Source of the DNA: Meghimatium bilineatum
Taxonomy: Eukaryota; Mollusca; Gastropoda; Stylommatophora; Philomycidae
DNA: 64,000 bases
Assembly: GCA_034231615.1 (NCBI GenBank)
Contig: CM067306.1
Span: 66,320,579-66,384,578, forward strand
Direction of reading: 5' to 3'
Of this stretch, positions 10,501 to 22,395 are shown in pieces. Under the pieces are notes generated by a model. It saw nothing but the letters and a program-made list of their open reading frames with translations, made no database searches and was not told the origin of the DNA. Position 1 is the stretch's first letter. Each line of letters starts with the position of its first letter. The position numbers and the translations under genes are program-made.

Positions 10501-10925
10501 TGCCTTGCAGCGTCAGGGGTGGAAGAGTTCTCTGGAGATGGCCTTCTTGTGCGCTGTTTGTAAGCTTGTTCCTGTGGCTTCTTTGATTTCTGTGATCCAT
10601 CTTTTACATGGTCTGCCTCTATCTTTATAACCGTTATGTCTATGTGTCATGGCCATCTGTGGCATGCTATATGTCGGTAGTCTGGAAGCGTGTGAAAACC
10701 ACTTGATCTGCTGTCTTTTGATGTGTTCCAATACTGGTATTGTTTTGGTTATCTGTCTGATGTTATCGTTTCTAATTCTATCTCTTAATGACACTCCGAG
10801 TATTCTTCGTAGACATGTCATTTCTGTTGTCACTATTTTTCTTTTGTCTTGTGCTGTCATTGTCCAGGTTTGGCACTGGTGGCATAGTGATGTAATTGTA
10901 CTCAAATTGACAACACGAATCACTG
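10501..10925 (-). mobile_element. LINE group 2, C-terminal half of RT ORF
   Basis: One open minus-strand frame reads CQTWTMTAQDKRKIVTTEM, LRRILGVSLRDRIRND, IKRQQIKWFSH, RGRPCKRWITEIKE and ends AISRELFHP. The CxTWT box, the R-LG box, the KW(F)GH box and the GRPRKRW box are the usual C-terminal landmarks of LINE reverse-transcriptase proteins. The frame is open for about 136 codons, so this is the least decayed LINE segment in the window. It is truncated upstream at CxTWT. Confidence 0.88.
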
Positions 10926-11245
10926 ACTAATTTGAGGCCCGTGTCAGTAATCCTTGCACGTAATGGTTAGTGATAGATTTAGTGTTGCCAATATTACATG
11001 AATGATAATCGATTGTGTACTTAAAGCTGGAATATTTGAGGGTTGCCAATATGACATGAACGATAAGAGATAGTGTACTTAAAGCTGAAAGAATTAAGGG
11101 TTGATCAGTTGCAAATTAAATCAGATTAATTCCGTATAGAGGATGACTTCAAGTGTGTCAAGTTGTCGAGATAGTTAGTCGACAGATCATAAAAAGGGAA
11201 CACCGGACAAGTCCATAAGTTATCCGATGTCATATTCAGTATATC
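10926..11245. other. Unassigned sequence
   Basis: A ~60-bp segment (GTTGCCAATATKACATGAA ... GTGTACTTAAAGCTG) occurs twice between 10980 and 11090. No gene seen. Confidence 0.4.
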
Positions 11246-11575
11246 CTTCAGCATGTAGTCACTGACAGTTCTAGTTCTATGTTGGTTGATAACTTCAGCA
11301 TGTAGTCACTGACAGTTCTAGTTCTATGTTGGTTGATAACTTCAGCATGTAGTTATTGATTGTTCTAGTTCTATGTTGGTTGATAACTTCAGCATGTAGT
11401 CACTGACAGTTCTAGTTCTATGTTGGTTGATAACTTCAGCATGTAGTTATTGATTGTTCTAGTTCTATGTTGGTTGATAACTTCAGCATGTAGTCACTGA
11501 CAGTTCTAGTTCTATGTTGGTTGATAACTTCAGCATGTAGTCACTGACAGTTCTAGTTCTATGTTGGTTGATAAC
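11246..11575. repeat. 47-bp tandem array, 7 copies
   Basis: CAGCATGTAGTCACTGACAG then TTCTAGTTCTATGTTGGTTG and ATAACTT. Two variant types (GTCACTGACAG and GTTATTGATTG) are interleaved, suggesting dimer-level duplication. Confidence 0.95.
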
Positions 11576-11616
11576 TTTCATTTTGATTTCTATATGCCGC
11601 TCGTTTCATGCAAACT

Positions 11617-11836
11617 CCACGCTTCACATCCAGGTCCTACAACACTACGCTTCTCTTCCAGATCCTACAACACCACGCTTCACTTCCAGGTCCTACAACA
11701 CTACGCTTCACTTCCAGGTCCTACAACAGCACGCTTCACTTCCAGGTCCTACAACAGCACGCTTCACTTCCAGGTCCTACAACACCACGCTTCACTTACA
11801 GGTCCTACAACACCACGCTTCACTTACAGGTCCTAC
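11617..11836. repeat. 27-bp tandem array, about 8 copies
   Basis: CACGCTTCACTTCCAGGTCC plus TACAACA; open in three forward frames because the unit is 9 codons. Confidence 0.95.
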
Positions 11837-12156
11837 ATTCTAGCCATAGATACGGAAGAATGAATACTTCCCATATTTTCCAACTGGTGTAACTTCATCA
11901 TTGCATTTAAAATATCAGAACAGTTCATTGAACTACCACTATTTCCATGGGGGTCACTGTGGCCACGCTAGCAAGTCTGTCGCATCTTTAATTTCCCTTA
12001 ACCATCTACGAGCCAACAGAAATGAAGGTAACCCTCTTCAGCATTCATCAGCCATTCCAATATACTGACCATGGTCAATACTGCCCAAATGGCTAAAGAG
12101 AGACAACTCAAACTGTCAGCCACGACGCATTCCGACACATGTGGAAATGACAATAG
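11837..12156. other. Unassigned sequence
   Basis: No gene or known repeat recognised. Confidence 0.3.
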
Positions 12157-12962
<806 letters not shown>

Positions 12963-13461
12963 TACAGTGTAAAAGATGTATAGTAACAGATGCAACAAGA
13001 TTACAAGTAGCAGTACTGACTACACAACCATTCCTTCCCGGGGTCGAATAAAGTAGTGTCACTCATTTATCCTATGATATCATTTCGTTGTCCCAACCAT
13101 GATCCACAACTTTTGAGCCTGGAGCCATTCACCTTATTGAGATCCGGATGTAATGGGTGAATTTTTTATTATCTGGAGAGGAGACCACAAACTAAAGCTT
13201 TCGGCCACTGAAAAATTTCAATGGATAATCAGGCATGGAGAAGAAAGGACAAAGCTATCTGTCAAAAACAATGCGACAGAGAAACCGTCGTAGGTGGAAA
13301 AAACAGAGGAGAACATATAAAAGTATATACAGAAAACATCAAGGACTCATGTGCATTTCTGAAGATAGAAATCGCTAGAGGATTCGTGTGTTTCTGCGTC
13401 CAATTTAGTACCTCTACGACCCTGACAGGTTACGGGTTTATAGATAGGAAAAGATAGTATT
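12963..13461. other. Unassigned sequence
   Basis: A plus-strand open frame at 13221-13457 is Lys/Arg-rich (AWRRKDKAICQKQC) and could be LINE-derived, but I cannot align it to a known motif. Confidence 0.3.
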
Positions 13462-13553
13462 TGGTGAAGTTTATCAGCAATAATTTCGTGAAGTTTATCA
13501 GCAATAATTTGGTGAAGTGTATCAGCAATAATTTGGTGAAGTTTATCAATAAT
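13462..13553. repeat. 24-bp tandem repeat, about 3.8 copies
   Basis: AATTTGGTGAAGTTTATCAG plus CAAT; one copy has AATTTCGTG. Confidence 0.9.
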
Positions 13554-14185
13554 AATGAGCAATGATAGTAAGAAATAACCCAGGTCATCATCGTTCCTCA
13601 CAGGGGCACACATCCGTGGCGGTGAATGTAGAAGTCAAGGTGCTCATTTAAGGCAACACTGCCGTAGATTATGTAATACTGTTGGTTCAGTCAATCGTCA
13701 TCACGGCTCTGCTTGGGATTTTTTCTAATGGTCCGGTGGGAAAACTGTCAAAGAATCCTGGGATGTCTTTACTACAATTGAGTATCTGCGGAGAGCAGTG
13801 GCTAGCGCCCTTCCATGGGTTCATTCCCCAGTTGAGGCGGAAATGTTTTTTCAGATCACAACGGTCCGATCAAGCCTTAAGAGAGTATCAGATTAATCCG
13901 GGAAGTAAAGATTGCGAGGGTGAGGAGATGGCTATAGCCCTCATATAGCAGAGCCACGGAAATATGAGATCGTTAACATCTCACATCCCTACGGCATTAA
14001 ATAAAAGCCGTTTGTTAAGCTACAACTCGGAACAGTCTTACAATAGATACAAGCTGTGGTAGAGGCACTGACATGGCCGATATCACAGAACTATTCTCAA
14101 ACACGCATGACTTAGTGACCCATGTTTCAATGAGCAGAATTTGCAAAGTTGAAGCGGGAATCGTCTACCGTTATTTGGTGGTTTT
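13554..14185. other. Unassigned, possible upstream part of an RNase H-bearing LINE
   Basis: An open frame at 13682-13948 has no recognised domain. It lies just 5' of the RNase H-like fragment on the same strand, so it could be the preceding part of the same retrotransposon. This is inference from position only. Confidence 0.3.
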
Positions 14186-14424
14186 ATTGTCACATTTTTG
14201 ACCACAAATATTACGTTTATATTCGTGATAGGAGATGCGGCTTTTGATGGTAATGAACGGACCGATACACTGGCGAGCATGGCAAAAGTGGCGTACATCA
14301 ATGTAAATGCGTTGAGGAAGCTCGTCCGCTGGGATTTTCAAAAAAGTGGGAATTACAGTCACTCTCAAGTGTACGTGAGATTTAAACAGCCCGTAAAGGG
14401 AAACATAAAAGATATGCGAGTATG
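14186..14424 (+). mobile_element. LINE RNase H-domain fragment (group RH)
   Basis: The frame reads ITFIFVIGDAAFDGNER then TDTLASMAK and ALRKLVRW. This fits the third and fourth blocks of LINE RNase H domains, where the usual form is V.GHxGxxGNExAD.LA. Here the catalytic-region His is replaced (GDAAF for GHAGF) and Ala-Asp is Thr-Asp, so it is decayed. Related pieces are at 55.94-56.31 kb and 28.08-28.26 kb. Confidence 0.65.
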
Positions 14425-14542
14425 AAGAGACTGGTAAATTAGCATCGAACTGTAACTGTCGGAAGATACACTCAGATAGGTGTATTGAAACGAGGATCAG
14501 AGGGCCGGTGTGCGCTGAGTCATAGCTCATCTAGTATTAGTA

Positions 14543-15160
14543 TTGTTTTGTAGAACTAATAGTAAAAGTATTGAAGAACTAAAAGTAAAAGTATGGAAGA
14601 ACTAAAAGTAAAAGTATGGAATAACTAAAAGTAAAAGTATGGAAGAACTAATAGTAAAAGTATGGAAGAACTAATAGTAAAAGTATGGAAGAACTAAAAG
14701 TAAAAGTATGGAAGAACTAATAGTAAAAGTATTGAAGAACTAATAGTAAAAGTATTGAAGAACTAATAGTAAAAGTATTGAAGAATTAATAGTAAAAGTA
14801 TTGAATAACTAATAGGAAAAGTATTGAACAACTAATATGAAAAGTATTGAAGAACTAATAGTATCAGTAATGAAGAACTAATAGTATCAGTATTGAAGAA
14901 CTAATAGTATCAGTATTGAATAACTAATAGTATCAGTATTGAAGAATTAATAGGAAAAGTATTGAAGAACTAATAGTATCAGTATTGTAGAACTAATTAT
15001 AACAATATTGGAGAATTAATTGTAACACTATTGTAGGAATAAGAGTTACATTATTGTGGAACTAATAGTAACAATATTGTAGAACTAATGGTGACAATAT
15101 TGTAGAACTAATAGTAATAGTATTGTAGAATTAATATTAACAATATTGGAGAACTGATAA
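14543..15160. repeat. 23-bp tandem array, about 27 copies
   Basis: AACTAATAGTAAAAGTATGG plus AAG, grading rightwards to AGTATCAGTATTG and AGTAACAATATTG variants. The change along the array indicates local homogenisation of neighbouring units. Confidence 0.95.
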
Positions 15161-15257
15161 GAACATGATTGTAGAACTAATAGTAGCAGTAATTGTAATA
15201 AATATAAAACTTGTAAGAGTAGTTATTGTTGAAAATACTGTGAAAATAGACATTTCA

Positions 15258-15261
15258 GTGT

Positions 15262-15293
<32 letters not shown>

Positions 15294-15306
15294 ATAATAA
15301 TAATAA

Positions 15307-15338
<32 letters not shown>

Positions 15339-15362
15339 ATAGTAATAGTAATAATAGTAGAA
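15258..15362. repeat. (AGT)n trinucleotide run
   Basis: AGTAGTAGT with ATA interruptions follows directly on the degenerate 23-bp array and may have grown from its AATAGTA core. Confidence 0.9.
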
Positions 15363-15411
15363 AAAGTAATTGTATCAATGTTAACAGTTCAGAATGGCAT
15401 TATTGTTAGAT

Positions 15412-15815
15412 CTGGAAGTAACATGTTGGTAAGAAAAGACACTTCAATATTGCAGGGACTGGAAGTAATATGTTGGTAAGAAAAGACACTTCAATATTGC
15501 AGGGACTGGAAGTAACATGTTGGTAAGAAAAGACACTTCAATATTGCAGGGACTGGAAGTAATATGTTGGTAAGAAAAGACACTTCAATATTGCAGGGAC
15601 TGGAAGTAATATGTTGGTAAGAAAAGACACTTCAAAATTGCAGGGACTGGAAGTAATATGTTGGTAAGATAAGACACTTCAATATTGCATGATCTGGAAG
15701 TAACATGTTTGTAAGAAAAGACACTTCAGTATTGCATGATCTGGAAGTAACATGTTTGTAAGATAAGACACTTCAGTATTGCAGGTTCTGGAAGTAACAT
15801 GTTGGTAAAATAAGA
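15412..15815. repeat. 47-bp tandem array, about 8.6 copies
   Basis: CTGGAAGTAACATGTTGGTA plus AGAAAAGACACTTCAATATT and GCAGGGA. First start 15412, second 15459. Last three copies diverge (CATGATCTGG, CAGGTTCTGG). Confidence 0.95.
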
Positions 15816-16017
15816 CACTTTATTATCACTATCCTGTTGTGTGGTGTGGAAATACAGGTCTCCACCGTATCAGATTCAATTTATGGAGCTGACAGCAATC
15901 CATCCACTAATTTCAGAAAGCAGAGGTAAACTACTGAATGTTAATATTGCGTAAAAATATGCATGGAAAAATTGTTTATAGTTGACTACTACGACCTGAA
16001 TTGGATATGCTACCTAG
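15816..16017. other. Unassigned sequence
   Basis: Nothing recognised. Confidence 0.3.
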
Positions 16018-16458
16018 ATTTAGTACATGTAGCTACAGTAGTAGTAGTATCACTTGTATTTCTTGTAGCTACAGCTGCAGTAGTAGCAGTAGTAATAATT
16101 TATCTACAGCAGCAGTATTAGTACTAGTAGTACGCGTAGCTGCAGCATCATCATCACAAGCATCAGTAGTAGCAGTAGTATCAGTACATTTAGCTACAGA
16201 AACATTAATATATTTTGTAGTACATGTAGCTACAGCAGCAGCAGCAGTAGTAGTAGTACGTGTGGCTACAGCAGTAGTAGTAGTACGTGTGGCTACAGCA
16301 GTAGTAGTAGTAGTACGTGTAGCTACAGCAGTAGTAGTAGTAGTAACAGTTGCAGTCCTTGTAGCTACGGTAGCATTAGTAGTATTCTTGGTTATAGTAC
16401 TTGTATCTACAGCAGCAATAGTTGTAGTAATAGTAATAGTAGCAGCAGTAGTAATAGC

Positions 16459-16499
<41 letters not shown>

Positions 16500-16503
16500 C
16501 AGC

Positions 16504-16550
<47 letters not shown>

Positions 16551-16584
16551 CAGCAGTAGTAGTAGTAGTAGTAGTAGTAGCAGC

Positions 16585-16619
<35 letters not shown>

Positions 16620-16623
16620 CAGC

Positions 16624-16703
<80 letters not shown>

Positions 16704-16704
16704 C

Positions 16705-16742
<38 letters not shown>

Positions 16743-16746
16743 CAGC

Positions 16747-16793
<47 letters not shown>

Positions 16794-17010
16794 AAGTTGT
16801 AGCAGTAGTAGCAGTTGCAGTAATATTAAGAGCAGTATTTGTTATAATAGAAGTTGTAGCAGGAGTAGCAGTGAAAATAACAAAAGTAGTAACAGTAAAT
16901 ATGCAGTAACATTACTACTGGTCACAGTTGATAGTATTGCAGAAGTAGTAGTTGTGGCAGTAGACATAGTAGCAACAGTAATAGTAGTAGTTGTTGTAGT
17001 AGTAGTACCA
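16018..17010. repeat. (GTA)n block of about 1 kb
   Basis: Left part (16018-16440) is degenerate with GTAGCTACA words every 30-50 bp; the centre (16450-16795) is nearly pure (AGT)n with AGC steps; the right part is again degenerate. It reads as poly-Val/Ala on plus and poly-Thr/Leu on minus. Not coding. Confidence 0.95.
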
Positions 17011-17093
17011 TCAGCAGTAATAGTATTACGTGTGACATTTGCTGCATTTGCACTAATGTCATAATATAGACAGAAACCTAACATAAAATTGCA

Positions 17094-17180
17094 ATCACAG
17101 GTAATCATAAATATTCAAGTTTAATTACTGTTAATCACAGGTAATCATAAATATTCACATTTAATTACTGTTAATCACAA
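17094..17180. repeat. 40-bp tandem repeat, about 2.2 copies
   Basis: AATCACAGGTAATCATAAAT plus ATTCAAGTTTAATTACTGTT occurs twice and part of a third time. Confidence 0.9.
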
Positions 17181-17202
17181 ATATGTATTAGAACGCTCTT
17201 AC

Positions 17203-17459
17203 CTTCGCAGATTCCTAGAATAGCTTGCGACACGAGAGATAAAGTTGCTGATGCTGAAGACAACGGAGACGGGGATGATGGTACCTGTGATAAACCAGAT
17301 GTTGCAGTTGTGGATGGCACGGTCCGGGGCTGGGGATTCAAAGATGATAGTAACGATGAAACGGGGCCCGTTGAAAATGGGTCCAAAATATCGGACCGAC
17401 AATCCAGTGTGTCCGCTTGTAGATTTCGGAATAGACTGTCCTTCGAACACTTCGATCAT
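17203..17459 (-). CDS. Candidate host first coding exon, membrane-segment protein (uncertain)
   Basis: Starting at an ATG at 17459 the minus strand reads MIEVFEGQSIPKSTS and continues open for 85 codons to a strong splice donor (CTGCGAAG then GTAAGAG) at 17203/17202. Over the last 60 codons third positions are mainly C or T, as in coding sequence. The part FITGTIIPVSVVFSISNFI is hydrophobic enough for one membrane segment and is followed by basic residues. Upstream on the same strand lie CRE and CCAAT boxes. Against it: the plus strand has an equally good acceptor (CTCTTACCTTCGCAG, exon from 17211) followed by an 88-codon acidic open frame ending in a stop, and I recognise neither protein. 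One of the two strands may be coding. Confidence 0.28.
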
Positions 17460-17659
17460 AACAAAAAACACACATAAATTCACGAAAATAGGTAAAAAAA
17501 TTCACGGTGAAATCGTTGACAGCATTCTTGAAGTGTTCCAGAAATGCGTTTTGTGGGTTGAACTATGAGAAAAATATTGTCTAGCCGACAGAGTCACAGA
17601 GATTCTTGTACACGACTGATTCCAGAATATCCCGGTATTCCTCTTTGGTCGCCGCTGCA

Positions 17660-17855
17660 CACATCCTGACGTCACAGACTGTGGTATCGACTTAGTGACG
17701 TCATAATGTTCGCCGGTAATTGGCCTGCAGGAATCCCCGTGCTCTGATTGGTGGAAACGCGTATCTAGGTTCCCCTCTTTCCCTATGGTAGGGAATACTT
17801 ATGGGAAACCTCGGCGACCCCGCGTAATGTAGGTCATCATATGACGTCACTGGCT
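17660..17855 (-). promoter_or_regulatory. Candidate promoter: three CRE palindromes and two CCAAT boxes
   Basis: TGACGTCA is present at 17667-17674, 17696-17703 and 17842-17849. ATTGG (CCAAT on minus) is at 17719-17723 and 17747-17751, the latter within CCAATCAG. CRE sites bind CREB/ATF bZIP factors and CCAAT boxes bind NF-Y. Their spacing and the candidate exon downstream on the minus strand suggest a promoter for minus-strand transcription. No clear TATA box is seen. Confidence 0.4.
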
Positions 17856-18350
17856 AGAGCTGGAATTAATCAATATCGGGTTCCTGAGGATAGCTTCTGC
17901 CGTCGTTTCATACTGGCAAAACACTGCCACATATTCTACTGCCCTCCATCGGTTCCACTGTCCATCACTCCAACACAATAGATACTCAATATACCTGCCG
18001 TTTTATACCTCCTGCTGTGTTCACCATCATCATGTGTCGTTTCGCATCCAATGTTTACTTAATATTGATGCGCGTTAGAGCTGAAATCTAGTACTATTTT
18101 ACATTTACGTTCCCAAAAGATCACGGTGCTGCGAATCTCTCGTATCTACACATCTTAAATTTTAATCATTTTCTTCTGTCATTCTATGAATTTAGGAAGG
18201 ACTCATTAAGAGCAGGAGATTGATTTAATTGTACTCGGCTTACGCTATATGCACTCAGTCTTTCTCAACGAAACGAAAGTCAGTTCTCCGAGCGTACCAC
18301 GGATAGTAAGTATACTCCTTAGCTCCTAAAGGTAAACCTCATGGAATGTC
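17856..18350. other. Non-repetitive sequence
   Basis: One of the few longer stretches without tandem or dispersed repeats. No coding frame recognised. Confidence 0.3.
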
Positions 18351-18450
18351 GAAAACAATCCACTATATAAAAGAAAGTGTGAGCCGGATTAGAACCCAAG
18401 ACATCCACAGCATAAAGCGAATGACATGACCACTACGCCAGGGACATGAC
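18351..18450 (-). mobile_element. tRNA-derived SINE head
   Basis: On minus one reads TGGCGTAGTGGTCATG (A-box-like) and, 35 bp on, GGGTTCTAATCC (B-box-like). Both are RNA polymerase III internal promoter elements. The arms do not pair into a full cloverleaf, so this is a SINE head and not a tRNA gene. Confidence 0.6.
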
Positions 18451-18517
18451 GTTATGACATGGTGTACTGCTTTTTCTTACATCATTATTTCTTCCAAACA
18501 TTTACATTGTTTTTATT

Positions 18518-19412
18518 TGTCAATCCATACACCCATTCATGCATATATCCTTTCATTGATTCAACCATACACCCATTCATTAATCCATTCATCTATCCAT
18601 CCATACATCCATACATCCATTCATTAATCTATTTATCAATCTATCCATACATTCATTCATTAATCCATTCATCTTTCCATCCATCCATTCATTAATCCAT
18701 TCATCTATGTATCCATCCATACATCCATGTATTAATCCATTTATCTATTCATCCATCGCATCATTAATCCATTCATGTATTCATATATCCATTTATTAAT
18801 CCATTCATCTATCCATGAATACATCCATTCATTCATCCATTCATCTATCCATCTATACCTAAATCTATCCATACATACATATATATATATCATCCATACA
18901 TCCATTCATTCATCCATCCATTCATCTATCCATCCATACATCCATTCATCTATCCATCCATACATCCATTCATTAATATATTTATCAATCTATACATACA
19001 TTCATTCATTAATCTATTTATCTATGTATCCATCCATACATCCATGTATTAATCCATTTATCAATCTATCCATACATTCATTCATTAATCTATTTATCAA
19101 TCTGTACATACATTCATTCATTAATCCATTCATATATCCATCCATCCATCCATCCATTCATTAATCCATTTATCAATGCATCCATACATCCATTCATTAA
19201 TCCATTTATATATTCATCCATCCATTCATTAATGCATTCATTCATCCATCCATCAATTCATTAATCCATTCATCTATCCATCCATACATCCATACATCCA
19301 TTCATTAATCCGTTCATTGATCCATCCATCCATCAATTCATCCATTCATCTATCCATCTATACCTAAATCTAACCATACACCCATTCATCCATCCATCTA
19401 TTTTCCATAGAT
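18518..19412. repeat. Degenerate CATT/CATC tetranucleotide array
   Basis: CATCCATTCATTAATCCATT and similar words with TATC and TTTA steps over about 900 bp. Larger blocks (CATTAATCCATTCATCTATC) recur at irregular distances. Open frames rich in Ile, His, Ser are artefacts. Confidence 0.95.
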
Positions 19413-19435
19413 TCAGTCATGTAGACTAATTGATT

Positions 19436-19972
19436 TTCTGTGTTGGCTCATTCATTGTCTGTGTTGGCTCATTGATGTCTGTGTTGGCTCATTGATTGTC
19501 TGTGTTGGCTCATTGATTGTCTGTGTTGGCTCATTGATTGTCTGTGGTGGCTCATTTGTTGCCTGTGTTGGCTCATTGATTGTCTATGATGGCTCATTGA
19601 TTGTGTCTGTGATGGCTCATTGATTGCCTGTGTTGGCTCATTGATTGTCTGTGATGGCTCATTGATTGCCTGTGTTGGCTCATTTATTGTCTGTGATGGC
19701 TCATTGATTGTCTGTGATGCCTCATTGATTGTCTGTGTTGGCTCATTGATTGTCTGTGTTGGCTCATTGATTGTCTGTGTTGGCTCATTGATTGTGTTGG
19801 CTCATTTATTGTCTGTGTTGGCTCATTGATTGTCTGTGCTGGCTCATTGATTGTGTTGGCTCATTGATTGTCTGTGCTGGCTCATTGATTGTGTTGGCTC
19901 ATTTATTGTCTGTGTTGGCTCATTGATTGTCTGTGCTGGCTCATTGATTGTCTGTGCTGGCTCATTGATTGT
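19436..19972. repeat. 21-bp tandem array, about 25 copies
   Basis: GGCTCATTGATTGTCTGTGT plus T. Variants TGATGGC, TGCTGGC and a 15-bp short unit (GATTGTGTTGGCTCA) are interspersed. Confidence 0.95.
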
Positions 19973-20044
19973 TAGTTTCTGATATTCTGAGTAACGTTCA
20001 AACTTCAGTGTCTCGTGAATTAGGTGAGTATTCAGAGTAACGGT

Positions 20045-20236
20045 CATCGTCTTCTTCCTCAGCGTTCATTCTCAAACTCCCGCTGGATCTCCTTTGCAGC
20101 AGGACGATGGCCCTAATAAATTTCCAGCAGGATGAAGTCAAGAGAATGGAAATGCTTTGTGTCGCTGTTTTATGTGCGCCAATAGCCAGACACATCCGTC
20201 TTCGGCGGGGAGTAACGTTTAACCTTACGAATCTCA
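20045..20236 (-). mobile_element. SINE family A copy with (AAG)n tail
   Basis: Plus-strand order CTTCTTCCTCAGCGTTCATT, CTCAAACTCCCGCTGGATCT, CAGCAGGACGATGG, GTGTCGCTGTTTTATGTGCG and CCAGACACATCCGTCTTCGG. It is the best preserved copy and immediately precedes the group 1 LINE copy. Confidence 0.75.
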
Positions 20237-20392
20237 TGAATTAGGCGAGTATTTCCAGAAATAAAAATAATTATGCCTGTGAAACATGGACAGTATATGG
20301 TAGACATAATTGAAGACTCAACCACTTCCACCTAACCTGCCTAATTAAGATATTGAACATCCATTGGTGGGATAAAATACCAGACAGTGAAG

Positions 20393-21872
20393 TACTGATG
20401 TAATCTAAGTCTGTAAGCATTAAATACAATGTTGATGTAATCTAAGTCTGTAAGCTTACATACAATGTTGATGTAATCTAAGTCTGTAAGCATACATACA
20501 ATGTTGATGTAATCTAAGTCTGTAAGTTTACATACAATGTTGATGTAATCTAAGTCTGTAAGCATACATACAATGTTGATGTAATCTAAGTCTGTAAGTT
20601 TACATACAATGTTGATGTAATCTAAGTCTGTAAGCATACATACAATGTTGATGTAATCTAAGTCTGTAAGCATACATACAATGTTGATGTAATCTAAGTC
20701 TGTAAGCATACATACAATGTTGATGTAATCTAAGTCTGTAAGCATACATACAATGTTGATGTAATCTAAGTCTGTAAGCATACATACAATGTTGATGTAA
20801 TCTAAGTCTGTAAGCATACATACAATGTTGATGTAATCTAAGTCTGTAAGCATACATACAATGTTGATGTAATCTAAGTCTGTAAGTTTACATACAATGT
20901 TGATGTAATCTAAGTCTGTAAGCATACATACAATGTTGATGTAATCTAAGTCTGTAAGCATACATACAATGTTGATGTAATCTAAGTCTGTAAGCATACA
21001 TACAATGTTGATGTAATCTAAGTCTGTAAGCATACATACAATGTTGATGTAATCTAAGTCTGTAAGTATACATACAATGTTGATGTAATCTAAGTATGTA
21101 AGCATACATACAATGTTGATGTAATCTACGTCTGTAAGCATTAAATACAATGTTGATGTAATCTAAGTATGTAAGCATACATACAATGTTGATGTAATCT
21201 AAGTATGTAAGCATACATACAATGTTGATGTAATCTAAGTATGTAAGCATACATACAATGTTGATGTAATCTAAGTCTGTAAGCATACATACAATGTTGA
21301 TGTAATCTAAGTCTGTAAGTTTACATACAATGTTGATGTAATCTAAGTCTGTAAGTTTACATACAATGTTGATGTAATCTAAGTCTGTAAGCATACATAC
21401 AATGTTGATGTAATCTAAGTCTGTAAGTATACATACAATGTTGATGTAATCTAAGTATGTAAGCATACATACAATGTTGATGTAATCTACGTCTGTAAGC
21501 ATTAAATACAATGTTGATGTAATCTAAGTATGTAAGCATACATACAATGTTGATGTAATCTAAGTATGTAAGCATACATACAATGTTGATGTAATCTAAG
21601 TCTGTAAGCATACATACAATGTTGATGTAATCTAAGTCTGTAAGCATACATACAATGTTGATGTAATCTAAGTCTGTAAGTTTACATACAATGTTGATGT
21701 AATCTAAGTCTGTAAGCATACATACAATGTTGATGTAATCTAAGTCTGTAAGTATACATACAATGTTGATGTAATCTAAGTATGTAAGCATACATACAAT
21801 GTTGATGTAATCTAAGTATGTAAGCATACATACAATGTTGATGTAATCTAAGTCTGTAAGCATACATACAAT
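20393..21872. repeat. 36-bp array, about 41 copies, inside LINE
   Basis: The unit AATGTTGATGTAATCTAAGT plus CTGTAAGCATACATAC is 12 codons in the LINE frame (MLM*SKSVSIHT). Variants CTGTAAGTTTACATAC, CTGTAAGTATACATAC and AAGTATGTAAGC occur. A block carrying ACGTCTGTAAGCATTAAATA lies at 21128 and again 361 bp later, showing a higher-order duplication of ten units. Confidence 0.97.
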
Positions 21873-22186
21873 GTTGATTGAGGCGCAGACACGCTGGGCA
21901 GGACACATGGTCCGCATGAAAGATCACTGTCTACCAAAGATGTTGTTATATGGAGAACTCCAGACTGACTCCAGGAAGGTCGGAGGACAGAAGAAATGTT
22001 TTAAAGACACTCTTAAGACATCAATGACCCACTTCAAAATAGACACAGGTTCATGGAAGAATCTTGTACAAGACAGATCCAATTGGCGTCGCGTAATCAC
22101 AAGTGGTGCAGCAGCTGCAGAGAACCTCAGACATTTAGCTGCGTAAAATAATGCGCTTTAAGAAAAGAAAAATTGCTGCCCAATGT

Positions 22187-22256
22187 CCCACAAACTCCTC
22201 CCACAAACTCCTCCCACAAACTCCTCCCACAAACTCCTCCCACAAACTCCTCCCAC
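22187..22256. repeat. 14-bp tandem repeat, 5 copies, inside LINE
   Basis: CACAAACTCCTCCC repeats five times between the RT tail and the zinc knuckle of the LINE copy. The copies at 7.6 kb and 0.1 kb have one equivalent (CTCCTCTCACACATGCCC). Confidence 0.9.
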
Positions 22257-22395
22257 ACATGTGTAGAGTGTGATAGACAATTCCAATCACGCGCAGGACT
22301 CAATAGTCGCATCATCATCGCCATCATCATCCCTGTTGAGCTGAATGGTCATCGTCTACTCTGTCGGGCGAACAACATTACAGGTGAATGAAACC

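Larger units (their letters stand above)
20262..22395 (+). mobile_element. LINE group 1 copy split by a 36-bp array
   Basis: Plus-strand protein can be followed from ACETWTVYGRH (20262), through LNIHWWDKIPDSEVL (just before 20393) into the array, and out again at 21872 as IHTMLIEAQTRWAGHMVRMKD in pieces, then LLYGELQTDSRKVGGQKKC, IDTGSWKNLVQDRSNWRR and a knuckle HTCVECDRQF. This is the order expected for the C-terminal third of a LINE RT protein (CETWT box, then W.DKIPDTEVL, then A..RW.GH). Stops (one in each array unit, TAA) show it is dead. A 14-bp expansion also interrupts the segment before the knuckle (22187-22256). Confidence 0.85.

Noticed and set aside
16001-16909. 302-codon poly-Val/Ala frame
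   Set aside because: Translation of the (GTA)n block; no start context, domain or normal composition.
18384-18450. Possible tRNA gene on minus
   Set aside because: Internal promoter boxes only; no 7-bp acceptor pairing and no terminator T run.
20341-21917. Long minus-strand frames reading YINIVCMLTDLD repeats, resembling a repeat protein
   Set aside because: They are antisense of the LINE-derived 36-bp array; the sense frame belongs to the retrotransposon and has a stop in every unit.
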